From contig WHVY01000003.1 of assembly GCA_022266195.1 (NCBI GenBank), positions 10,478,001-10,542,000 on the forward strand: a stretch of 64,000 nt of DNA. The letters are read 5' to 3'. Position numbers and translations under genes: made by a program. This DNA comes from Tetranychus cinnabarinus. Its lineage: Eukaryota > Arthropoda > Arachnida > Trombidiformes > Tetranychidae. The stretch's first letter is position 1. Each line of letters opens with the position of its first letter. The notes beneath the pieces were generated by a model. That model was given only the letters and a program-made list of their open reading frames with translations. It ran no database searches and was not told the origin of the DNA. Of the stretch, positions 38,301-49,600 are shown piece after piece.

Positions 38301-40260
38301 AATAGCTAAATAATGTAATAAACAAATTAACTGACTACCTGATGAATGGTTGAAACTGAGTATTGAAAGATACGATTGTTGGAAATACATAATGGTGAAG
38401 TGGAGAGGAACTGAAGAGGAAGGGAAAAAAGGGAGTTAAGGTGGGAATCAATATTTACGAGTGAACACAATGGTTAACAAATACACACCATACACACCAA
38501 CCACACTGTTTTGGCACTAATCCGATTAACAATTTGAATTATATTGAGTAGGAAGAGAGTGAGAGAGAGAAGGAGAAAAAATGATTCTAAATTGACTTGA
38601 ATCAATTCTGAATCACGTTCATCAACCAACGACACTTTTTGGTTAATAATAACATGTTAATGTAATAATAATATTATTATTGGAGATGGGGATGATGATT
38701 AGGATAGTACTCGGTATCCAGTTGAATGTAACTTCCGTTGAAAAATTATGATTACTGAATACAATCAGTTCTTGAATTGAGTTGATTCCTCCTTGATATT
38801 ATGGTGAGCTTACCTGATACTGAATGATCAATAAACGCTGAAGCTGCTTCTTGTTCAACAATGTGTTCACCAATGGAGATGTTTTCATGAGAATAGTAAT
38901 GAACAGGTTCCGAATTATGACAATACTGGTTGAAACCATTTTCAATCATAGACGGCACCGAAGATATTGAAGTTGAACTGTTTGTACCTCCGCCAGCACC
39001 AGTAATATTATCAATGATAGGGCCATCGCCTATTATAACAAGCATCCTCTCGTTGACAGGCTCATTGTGATTTACATCAGTGTTGCTTGTATTACTGTTG
39101 TTGTTGCTTCTACTGCCACTAGTACTATTATTATTATTACTGTTGGTGCTATTACCATTAGTATGGATTAGATTAACATTATTAGTACGTGATGAGCAGC
39201 TACTTGTATTATTAGGTGAACCATTATTATCTAAGCAAGTGTTATTACTGCTGTCAATTGAGGTAAGCGTCGGGGTGGTGGATGATGAGCTTATGATGGA
39301 ACCGTTGGTGGTGATTGTCTCACTGGAGGTGGCAAGAGTACTGTTACCGGTAACATTGGTTGATGATGGGGATACTGCTGTTAATGGTACAAGAGTTGGT
39401 TGACCATAATGATCTCCAATTGAGGTTTCACTTGTAGTTAAGCTTGTGGTTGTCCCATTACCATTTCCATTGGAAGAGTTGACGTAATACGAATTAATTG
39501 TTTGCCCAGAGTTGGAGTAATTATTATGATTAGTATTATTATTGGTAGAGGAGGGGATGGAGGTTGAAACAAAGGTTGATTCGAATGGCGATGAATTTGA
39601 TGAGGATGATAAAGATGATGATGAGCTGCTAGTATGAGTAACTGGTGTTGCTGATAACAAGGCAACTGAATTGAGGTTACAGTTCCAAACATCGTCAAAA
39701 TGAAAATTATCTCCGTTGTCCTGAAAAAAATGATTAAATTGGATATTATTTTCATAAGACAACACAACAAGAAATCACAGAGACGAGAAGGGAAAACTAG
39801 AAAATACAAAAACCTGACTATAAAAATGACTTTTATTTTGAGTAATAAGTTTAAGCAAAGAGTTAAGGGGTTGCGTTATAATTGACTCTCAAAGTTAACT
39901 TTTGATTTCAATAATTTTGATTGAACTGTACCTCAATCAGTGATTGAAAGATTCTAATTAGAATTGTTAAACCTCAAATCAAACTGATTGAAATTAAAAA
40001 ATGTGTTTTAATAAGCAATGAGTTTAATGTTAATTTCAATGCGAACCCTTCTAGCGGGTAAAAGCATTGAGCATTGTCTATCGAGTCTATTTATATGTAA
40101 CGTTTATTTTTATTTTGTTAATATATTTTGTAATTTTTGTTATTAAATATTCATAATTGTGACAATTAGATAATTACGACAATTAGCTTACCATGCGTCT
40201 TTCTAAATATGAATATCCTTGGAAATTGTGAGCCAAATATGGGGCAACTGTTTGATGCAT
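35314..40260 (-). CDS. cnc: CNC-family bZIP transcription factor (cap-n-collar/Nrf type)
   Basis: CNC factors pair with small Maf proteins at antioxidant-response elements and control stress, detoxification and head-patterning genes in arthropods. Exons on the minus strand: 40260-40192, 39720-38814 and 36194-35314, with phases 0 and 1 fitting, giving about 618 aa. The first exon starts with ATG and encodes MHQTVAPYLAHNFQGYSY; it is the least certain. The second is dominated by Ser, Asn and Thr runs. The third has a His/Gln-rich stretch (HPHYLHQHQHQHLHHQQH), then the CNC domain (EKRAKALNIPIPADDIINLP, EAQLSLIRDIRRRGKNK) and the basic region KVAAQNCRRRKMDQI, with a leucine zipper running to about LYHFIL. 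The C-terminus has MLVLP where Nrf2 has its Neh3 region. I see no DLG or ETGE motif of a Keap1-binding Neh2 domain, so this is either a short isoform or an incomplete model. Confidence 0.88.
36195..38813 (-). other. 2.6-kb CNC intron
   Basis: The donor is at 38813-38812 after GTATCAG and the acceptor at 36196-36195 is preceded by aacttaaaac. Contents are AT-rich; a GT microsatellite lies at 38,088-38,105 and a short GAGAGA run near 38,548. No exon is recognised. Confidence 0.75.
38088..38105. repeat. (GT)9 microsatellite
   Basis: Nine uninterrupted GT units within the CNC intron. Confidence 0.95.
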
Positions 40261-41857
40261 CGTATTTATTGTTTATTGATGGTGATGGCGATAAAGATGT
40301 CGATGAAAATGGCCAATGTTGGAGCTGATATGGCTATAAACAAGTGTTAATGCCGACAGCAGTAAAGAGTTTGTTGTAATGCAAGTAAATCAGAAGAAAA
40401 TTGTATCAAAAAAAGTGTAAAAAACAACCAAAACGAGCCAGAAGTAACAAGAAAAGTCAATCGATGATTTCAAAAAAGGTAAGTTATTATTTAACAAGTA
40501 AAAAATAGAAACATTGAAAGGTTTGTTTTCCTTTTGTTATTATTATTAGGTTGGCAAAGTTAAATTTAACGGACGATGAAAGTAACAAGCGAAGACAAGG
40601 ACTAACAATGGCAAGGTCTAACCATTTTGGGAAGGAGGAGAGACAAGAGGCACTTGACAAGGTGATAGGTCACTTAAAGTATCGGTAGGAGGATTGGTAG
40701 AAGCGCAAGTAAACAAGCCATGATCTTAGTAGACGATAAGGAAGACACATAGGAATCAAAGCAGTTGGATGATAATAATGATGATAGATTGATGAAAACA
40801 GATAGTGGAACGAGAAGAAATTCAAAGAGATGATGGTGATGATAGTGATGATAGTGAAGGGTCAATTGAAAGAAGAGGCAAAACAAATGTAGAAAGAGAG
40901 TGAAAAAGGTGGAGATGAAGGAGGAGGTTGGTTAGGTATCGATGTACGGCAGAGTCTATCATTCACTAGCTTATCGGTTGCTGGGTATGAGACAAGGTCT
41001 GCGTAAATGTTACAGGTATCGATGATGATGAAAATGAAGAGCCATTATTCCCCACTCCCACTGCTTGTGGTGGGATGGTTTTAAGTATTGTACCTTAGGT
41101 ATGTATAAGTTAAACAATGTGATTTAATTCAATTGCACGATTCATTTACAGAGTCAAGAGTTTATTCATTTTGATTCATTGATTCATTCACACACACACA
41201 CTCACAATTGTAACAAGTAAAAGGGATTGAAATAAATATGTATTGTAATTGAAGGTAGCAAGTGGTTGATGTAGTAATCATCATTTACTGTAATGATGAT
41301 GAAAATTATAAATAAGTTAGATAATTTCAGGTTCACAATTAACGGGAAAATTCATTGACTTGACCCTTTCCTTTCAATCCTGGTGGGACTTGGTGTTTGT
41401 GTGTTGAGTCGAGTCTTTACAAAATGGAAACTTGATTTTACAATGTTGCCAGTTTTATATTGATTAATTATAATGTTGATTGTTTTATTTTCAGGTAAAT
41501 CATGTCAAATTGTCTGTTTGTTAACTAATTGTTTCCAGTTGACTGGACGGAAGTGATTCTTGGTCAAACCCAAACCAAAACAATGATTACCTTTAGATGT
41601 AAAATGGTTAAACTGTTGATTGATTAGGTGCTTACATTTTTACATATTTAAGACAATTGTACAATTTCAATGGTTTGAATATATTGAACAAAATCAATTC
41701 TTCAACTGATCAAGTTGAGTGTAAATTGATTTGTAAGTTGTAAAACTAATTTAGTATTTTAGTAACTCTAGTCTTTCTTGGTATTTGCTGGTAAATAGTT
41801 GATGGCAAGTTACTGACTGTATTTAATCTTTGCATTTCAAATCTTGAACTGTACATC

Positions 41858-41922
41858 GAAGTTTACCTTTCTTTCAATGGTAAAAATGTAAATCCAATTG
41901 GACAGGTAAATGGATTGGTGAA
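41858..41922. repeat. Dispersed 65-bp repeat, copy 1
   Basis: It starts GAAGTTTACCTTTC and contains TAAAAATGTAAATCCAATTG and (G)AATTGGTGAA-type endings. A second copy lies 2.46 kb away in the same orientation with about ten differences. The function is unknown. Confidence 0.75.
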
Positions 41923-44317
41923 CGTGATCAGGCAAAAAGATGTGTAAGTAGTGAAAGGACAAACCATTGAAATCCAACTAGAGTAACCGAAATAGTAGCC
42001 ATGGTTGTTGCTCATTTTTCCCCTTTTTTGTGTATGGCACTTGATCTTACCTACATTATTGGTCTACAACAACGCTTAACCATTTACAAAAGTGATTTGA
42101 TTGTTTCAAAATCGATTGATTACTTCCTATTGATTACTATCCAGTAAACCTGAGCAAGTGCTACTAGACCCGGAGCAAGTCAACACAAAATTTAAAAGCT
42201 TACACTGTATTTAAATGAGATTCAAAATTTCATGTTGGACAGTTTAAAGATTGATCATCAACTTTACAATGTGAACAAATGTTCACATAAATGTAAATTG
42301 AGCTAATATCGGCTTAAAACAGTTAAACATTCAGCTAGAGCTGACCTTACCAGCGCACAGCTGTTCAATTTTAGAGCAACTTTTCAATGTTTTGTTCAAT
42401 TAAAATTCATTAACATCGTTATTTAAAAAATATTTAACCCTCTTCGTGGTCCAGATAATTTGATAAGGATGGACTTATGTTTATTAGTTAGTGAGGATGG
42501 TTAACCTGGAGTTTATGTTTTTGACCAAACCTAAGCTTTGAGTGACATTCAATGAAGACAGTTCGTTAATGCCTGGTGGCTCTTCCTATTTCTTTGTGTG
42601 ACTTTTTGTGTTAAAATTCAACCTTGTACTAATTATTATCGATATTATCGAGAAATCAAAAATAAATCAGGATTCTTCAATAAGTCACTCAGTCTTAATC
42701 TTGGTGAATGCGTTTCGAGTGAAATACCCGATGTTGAAGCTTCAAAGTTTCATGTTTTTTAACCTGTTCTCCCTTTTGTAATTTGTTTTAGGTATAAAGA
42801 TTTCTTCTTAATTAATTGATTATCATGAAATTAATTGTTACATTAGTTTTGATGTTTAGAGACATTTACATGAAAGATAAAATGGTCAACAAAAGTGACA
42901 AAAGAAACTGACTGATGCTAACCTGTATACCCTTTCAATTACATCATTATGGATATTATTGTAAATTTTAAAGGTTGGAATGTAAATGTAATATTTTGAC
43001 TGTTGAAAGGTGATGAAAGGTTTACATGATGAATTTTTAAATTAGCATGATGTGCTTAAATAATCAGCGAATCAAGTACATGATATTTACACTTGTCTAA
43101 ATACATTATTAGATGTTGTTATTGTGCTTTATTTTTCTCAACCATACAAAAAAAGAAGGATTTCAATTTGTTTACTGTTTTGTTATTACATGCTTGATTG
43201 ATTACTGTAACGTTGTAGACTCAATTAAATTATGTTCAAAATTAATGAGATATGCTGTTGATTGCTAGCTATGAAAAATGAAGTACAAGTGATGTCAAAT
43301 TAAGGCTATTTGAGTATTTAAAGGATTGATAGGCCTTAAAATGTCTTTAAAAATGTTTCACATTTCAAACTGTAAAACCCAAGTAAATCTGACTTACATC
43401 GGAAAACCAATCATTGCACCAACACTAACATTATTTAAAATTTTCAGTTAATTCAAAATTTGTCCAATCTTTCGGTATCAATTGAATGTCATGTTGATAT
43501 GCTTTTGGACTAAACATTTTTACAAAAACGGATTGTTCATTTTTTCACTAATAGCCATTACCTACAATATTGGACAGAGGTTAACATAGCTTGGATACTT
43601 TATTATACCCTTGACCATAGTTAGTCACAAGATGATAACAGGTTCTGGATGATGGAGAGTGGACCACGACTGGGACCATGCCAAAGATACGGGACTGTCA
43701 TTGTTGTTGAGTAAAGCGAGTGTAGTCCATAAACTGGCCACTTGACCACCTCAGTATGAGGTGACAATTGAGTTAACAAAAAAGGCTGCTTGACAGGAGT
43801 TTGTGAATACAGATCAGCTACAAATCATAATTGGTGCGGGTGTCAATATGGGGTAGGTCAAGGTAAAAGAGAGGTTAAGTTTTTATTTATAGTAAACTGT
43901 TTATGGGTTTGATGATAATGAAGATGAGTTGATTTAAAGATAAATAGGAGTAAGTTGATTCCAAAAAAAGGTACGAGGCATGATGAACTGTAATATTTAT
44001 CTTGTTTACTAAATAACACATGATTGTTTATCATCTGACAGGAGAAATGATCAAGATAAGTTGTTACAATTGCGACCAAATGGGATCCTTATGATGATTA
44101 GTTTTGTTGTTGATTGTTATCATGATGATCAGGCTTTTATATAGACATATACACATTTTGTAAGGTAAAATTTTCACTTGTCTTTGCTGACTGTAAATTG
44201 AACAGGTCCAAACGTTTAAAATGTTATGCTTGACATTTTTCAGATCAAACCAATAACCCTTGATCTTATGACTGGTAACACTTTTAATATCTTTAAATAA
44301 TGGTTAAACAGTTGGTT

Positions 44318-44381
44318 GAAGTTTACCTTTCATTCAATTGTAAAAATGTAAATCCAATTGATAGATAAATGAATTGGTGAA
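44318..44381. repeat. Dispersed 65-bp repeat, copy 2
   Basis: Same sequence as at 41,858, including the exact block TAAAAATGTAAATCCAATTG. It lies about 400 bases before the MTG1 start codon. It may be a fragment of a transposable element or a duplicated regulatory piece. Confidence 0.75.
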
Positions 44382-44786
44382 TATTCATCAATGTACTCTG
44401 ACATAGCTTTACCAGCAATATGAAGCAACTCCAGATATTTCAGTTATCCATTGATTATAGCTGTATTTTTATCCTGTCTCGGCTATTCAACAAGAAAAGT
44501 AATTAAAGGCGAATGAAAATTTTAAAAGCATTCTAATATAATTGTGATAGATTGTGCTGGAAATTCATGAAAATTCAAAATTTGTATTTTTGAATTCAGC
44601 GGTAAAAAAATTGTGACCGGTTCATTGTAACTGGATAATGTAACCACGAAATCTCTCTACCCGGTAAATCTGTTTTAACGCACGCTCAGTTTTCATGTTT
44701 TCATGTTGTTATTTTTATTTTTGTTTAAAAAGTGTAAATATTAAAACATTTTGTTTGATTTCTAGTTAAAATATTCGTTATACACA

Positions 44787-46004
44787 ATGGTTGCGTTTAG
44801 GAAAGTATTTCATACAGTTTCTAAATCAACTACTTGGTATCCATTGCATATGGCTACCGGTCTAAAAAAGATTCAGAGGCTTCTTAGAGACATCGATTGT
44901 GTCGTCGAGGTACATGATGCAAGGATTCCCATATCTGGTCGATCATCATCGTTTCACCAGCAAGTTATTTGTGGAAGACCTCATCTTCTGGTGTTGAACA
45001 AAATGGATCTTATAGATATTAATTTCAAGACTGATGTCGATAAAAAGTTGTTAGGAAGCTGTGATAGAATTTTATATACAACTGCTAAAAAGCACACAAA
45101 AGTGAATATCGAACAAGTAAGTTAAAATTTTGCCGTTCTTTTATATTGGACTGTTATTGATTGTAAAATTTAATTAACTCTTTTCTTTAATACTTTGATA
45201 GATTGTTCCAATGTGTCAGGAAATTGTAAAATCTAAACCTAAATTTAACAGAGCTGATACACCTGAAATGAATTTGTTGATTGTTGGAGTACCAAATGTC
45301 GGAAAATCAAGTATCATTAACTCATTGAGAACTACAATCTGTGGCAAGAAGGAAGTTATGGCTGTTGCTCCACACGCTGGGGTTACGAAAACTGTTTCAA
45401 ATAGATTAAAAATTAGTAATGATCCACCAACTTACCTTTATGATACTCCTGGAATATTAGAACCTAATTTATCCATGTCTGAATCAGCACTACGGCTTGC
45501 TGCTTGTGGTAAGTTACTAATTTTGGCTGATTCTTTCAAAAATTACTAATATTGTGTTACTTCTGTGTCAATTTAGGACTTTTCAAGGATGCAGCTGTTG
45601 GTGAAGTACTAATTGCAGACTACATTTTATTTTGGCTTAACAGAAGAAAACTTTTTCATTATTCAAATATTCTTGGTATTTCTGAGCCATCCGATAATAT
45701 CGTAGAAGTTTTAAGTAAAATTGCAATAAATCAAAATTTTTTATTCGAAACCAAAGATATGAAAAGTAAGAATTTTTTCTCTTCATCTTAATTATTTCTT
45801 CATAATTATCTAACTCTGATTTTTTTGTTTCATCCTTATTTTTCAAACTAAAATTTAGCTCGATCAAATGCTCTTAGATTAGACCAAATAAGAGCAGCTA
45901 ACTATTTTATCAATTTGTTTAGAGATGGAACTCTTGGAACTTACCTATTGGATGACGATTTACTCTATCGTGCTAGCGATCCAGGATTCAGAGTTGCTTT
46001 GTGA
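44787..46004 (+). CDS. MTG1: MTG1-type mitochondrial ribosome-associated GTPase, complete
   Basis: YlqF/MTG1 GTPases act late in assembly of the large mitochondrial ribosomal subunit at the inner membrane. Exons: 44787-45116, 45202-45508, 45577-45765 and 45859-46004, with small introns (68-93 bases) and phases 0, 1, 1, giving about 323 aa (the human protein is of similar length). The G motifs are in the circularly permuted order typical of this family: G4 NKMDL, G5-like TTAKK, then G1 GVPNVGKSS, G2 around GVTKT and G3 DTPG. The family start-of-domain signature VVEVHDARIPISGR is present. The N-terminus (MVAFRKVFHTVSKST) is basic and hydroxylated, fitting a mitochondrial presequence. The C-terminal region (RADQ-like LDQIRAANYFINLFRDGTLG) matches the RNA-binding tail. 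The gene is intact. Confidence 0.93.
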
Positions 46005-46686
46005 AACTGAAGGAAAACTTCATTAATTATGCAAAGTCAATTTTGTTTTGTAATTTTACATTTGATACAGTGACACTATTGTAAACTATTAGAAACAGAA
46101 CGATGTTTACAAGCATAGTGTACTTTCTTTTTGAATGACTTTAAAAACTAACGTCAACAATCCCAGATAAGTTGGAACTAAAAAGCTAATTACAGATCAA
46201 AGTAGATTGTCAAATTAACAATAATATGAAATGGATAACTTTATTATCGACAATTTGATGATCCTTAGATCTTCAATGTATGTGCCAGCAAAATTATTTG
46301 CTAAAATTGACCTTACCAGTGTAAAGCACCTCGGATTGTCAATTTCTATGCCTTAGCAATTTGTATTGTTATAGAATCAATGATTAAATCCATACATTAT
46401 GTATGAATGAAGCGTGTAAAATGATTTTCATTTATGATCGATTACTAGAACGATTTTCAGAACCAAATATGAAAATCAAAAATTTACTAACAAGGTAAAA
46501 TTTATGGGTTTCGCTGAGCTCTTAATGTTTTTGATGCGAAAATATTTGAAAAATAAATTGAATTGCTGTAGGTAAATTTTTAACAGTATTTAAATGTCAA
46601 AAAGAGCAATATTACAATTCAATTGATATCAAAGAGTAAAAAAATACAAATATTGTAAAATAGAAGTGTTGATTCAATTTTTAAAA
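46005..46686. other. Intergenic region between converging MTG1 and peroxidase genes
   Basis: 682 AT-rich bases hold both 3' UTRs. An AATAAA occurs near 46,550 on the plus strand. No gene is seen; the plus-strand frame 46666-46860 is a shadow of the peroxidase last exon. Confidence 0.6.
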
Positions 46687-49600
46687 TTAAGCTTTGTGTG
46701 GATCAGCCCAAAGGTAGTAATCAATTTCAGGGAAATCGCGGCATGGAACACTTGGATTATCAGCCAAAGGAAGTCGGAATACATGTTTGGATATATAATC
46801 AGTCTTTGTTGTTTTACAAATAATACGAGCCAATGTCGTTGTTTTCTTAATATTAGCTAATTGTTCTGTAAATATAATCAGAATAAAAACAAAATATTAA
46901 TACAAAATGAACTAGATTTAACATTTAAACATGAAAGTTGTGATTTAAACTCACCTGGAGTAAATGAACCAGCTTCTCCTCCATGTTCATAAAAGTAACG
47001 ATCGCCGAACTTTGAGTGGTACCATTGAATACCATTAATACATGAGAAAGTTGGACCCATAGCATTACCAGGAACCCTTCGTTCTGAAACTCCACCAACA
47101 AATAGATCAATATCCCGAACATCCCTAGAGCAATAGAAAAATATTAAAAGTTAGAATTGAAAACAAACTATCTGATTTTGAGATTGATTGCTTAAACCAT
47201 GAGCTTTTCATGATTAGCTCATTGAACAGTCTTAAATTTTGCCGGGATTTATATTTACTTGTATACTCGCTGGAGATTATGAACTTGAGTTTGCGGTATA
47301 TATTCATAAAGATCAGACCAGTCATTAACTTTATAACCAAAACAATAATCTAAATAGTTAACATAGCCTGGAATTCCGTGATCACGACCTCTCATAATGT
47401 TAGCTACCATCAAATCGAGACCAGTTGTACGATTAGGATTTTGATAAAGAAAATCTTTAACGTCAACAACAAAAAAAGGATCGACTTCGAATGCAGGTTC
47501 AGATATCAATCCTCTGATAATTCCATCAGTTTGCCCTAAATGGATCAGTGACATTTCAAAGAAGACGTCTTTCAATCTGAATGGGAAGGAATCTTTTGAA
47601 TCACGTCCATTTTTCACCATGAATATATTATTTATCTGTGAATGTCCGAACCGTCCAGCAGCAGTGGCCCATTCTTGGATTGTTGAAAAATCAGTTTCTG
47701 GCTCGTATTTGGAATAGCCTGACTTAACTGGATTTAAATTGAAATAGGCCAATATATCAGGATCAAATAAAGTTGGAAAGTATTCAGCAAAACTGATATG
47801 ATTGTACTCAGCCATCAACAAACGACGAGCTTCCCAGAAAAGAGTCTCATCCGTCCAATGAGGATTAACTGCTGATAATGCTTCAGCATGCTGATTGTGT
47901 CGACGAATCATTATTGTTTGAAGTGCCGTTAAAGCTGGATGTTGATTGCCTCTAATACCATCTCCAGTTTTAAAGCAGAGAAAAGTCGGAAATTGTGGTG
48001 GAATGTTACATGCTTGGATAGCTAATGGATCGAAATTTCCTTCTGCAGTGGTCATTATTTCACCTCCTCGTTCATCTAATCCCGTCATTAGTTTGCCTGC
48101 AATAACAATTGAACAAAATAAGAATCAATTCACTTAAATTCAAGGTTCAAAATTAAAATTTACCTCCTCTGAATGAACGTAAACCCAAATTATCTTGATA
48201 AGTATAACCATAAATATTGGATAAATCCAGAGCATGAGGAGCAGCATTGAGTTGTTCACGAGGTCCTAAAACATTTGAACAAAAGAATTGAAAAATTAGT
48301 GAAATAATTGGAAATGGTTAGAATTATTATAAGTAATAAACGATAAAAACTATGATTACTTATTAAAATAGAGGTTATTGTTACAATGTCCTGAATTTTC
48401 AAATGCTGCTTTTGTATGATTGAACAAAACATGAAAAAATTGTGTTTACATAAATAAAATCTCTTTAGCCGAGGATTTGTTGATGATATTAATTTGATAA
48501 AAAATATACAATCAACAAAATATCTAACCATTTATGTAAGTTTTGAGGCTTTTGTTCATTAAATTTTGATGATATTGGTGTTGATCAAAAGGAAGTGTAT
48601 ACAATCAACCGTGAAATCAAACAATTGTCGTTTGTTGATGGTTTAAGTTCAAGTAACCAATCAACAAGTTGAAGGTTAGTTGAAAACAAACCAAGTAAAA
48701 ATGAATGCTTTAATTTGGTTACAAGAAGAGTTTAACAAAACTAAATGAAAATTGAAAATCAAATCAACAATTGGAGAGTTCATTTCAAAAAAATTTGGTC
48801 CAAAAAGACTAATGTTTTCAATTGTTTCTCATCATAATCAATAAACTAAAACGTTTCACTTCCCAGGCAATCTCAACCACAATACTGACCATGTTGATGT
48901 CAACAAGTTTACAATCATTATTACAAACCATTAGAAGTGATAATTGTTAACCCTAAACCTGTGAAAGGCTTGACCAATGCTAAACACAATAAGATGTAAT
49001 TTGTGGTTAATAAAACTATTAACTCGCAACTATTATCATTATTGGCATAATGTGTCAACAAGAGCAAGAAAGGTAATTAAGGTCTTAAAGGTGATCAGTT
49101 AATTAGCATGGTTTCAACCTTGATTTACCAGCAAAACTTTTCAGGTCACAGCGACTAATTGAATAACCATTAAAAAAAGGTAAAATAATTGTCATAACTG
49201 GAAAAATCATCATCACAATTAGATTATGCTCATGAAAAGGCTGACAATTTTTTTCTCTCTATCCAATTTCATTGACAAAACAATCAATGTCAATTGCAGA
49301 AACAACCAGATTAACCTTGATTTATTGATAAATCCAATAAGGTCAATAATCAGGTCAATTTGTTGCCAATTGAAAGAGCTTCAAATTGATTATTGAAACA
49401 ATCAAAGAATGAAAATGTTTGTCTTTTGACCAAAGGTAATGGCCAATGTTCAATCAATCAAATTCACTGTTTAACCCAATGTTTACAAATCACAAATAAC
49501 AAAGCAAAATTGATTGAGTGTTAAAATGATTAAAACGTTGTTAATTGTCAATCTGTTGCACAGAGAATCAATTTGTAGCTTCACTAGACAATCAATGTTG

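Larger units (their letters stand above)
40261..44786. other. Intergenic region between divergent CNC and MTG1 genes
   Basis: The two genes point away from each other across 4.5 kb, so both promoters lie here. I looked for further upstream CNC coding exons (for example one encoding DLG/ETGE motifs) and found none. Frames such as 40674-40886 and 43858-44079 (minus) lack family features. A GC-richer patch lies at about 40,900-41,080 and another at 43,590-43,790, the latter with a CACCTCA/TGAGGTG hairpin. A 65-base sequence is duplicated at 41,858 and 44,318, and a short CA run lies at 41,189-41,201. Confidence 0.55.

Noticed and set aside
39080..39403. 107-codon plus-strand frame rich in Leu and Val opposite the CNC gene
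   Set aside because: It is the antisense shadow of Ser/Asn/Thr-rich coding repeats and has no features of its own.
43590..43790. GC-richer patch between CNC and MTG1 as a possible gene
   Set aside because: No frame on either strand stays open with recognisable protein content; only a small hairpin is visible.
47946..48137. Plus-strand frame opposite the peroxidase
   Set aside because: It is a shadow of the strongly supported peroxidase exon on the other strand.
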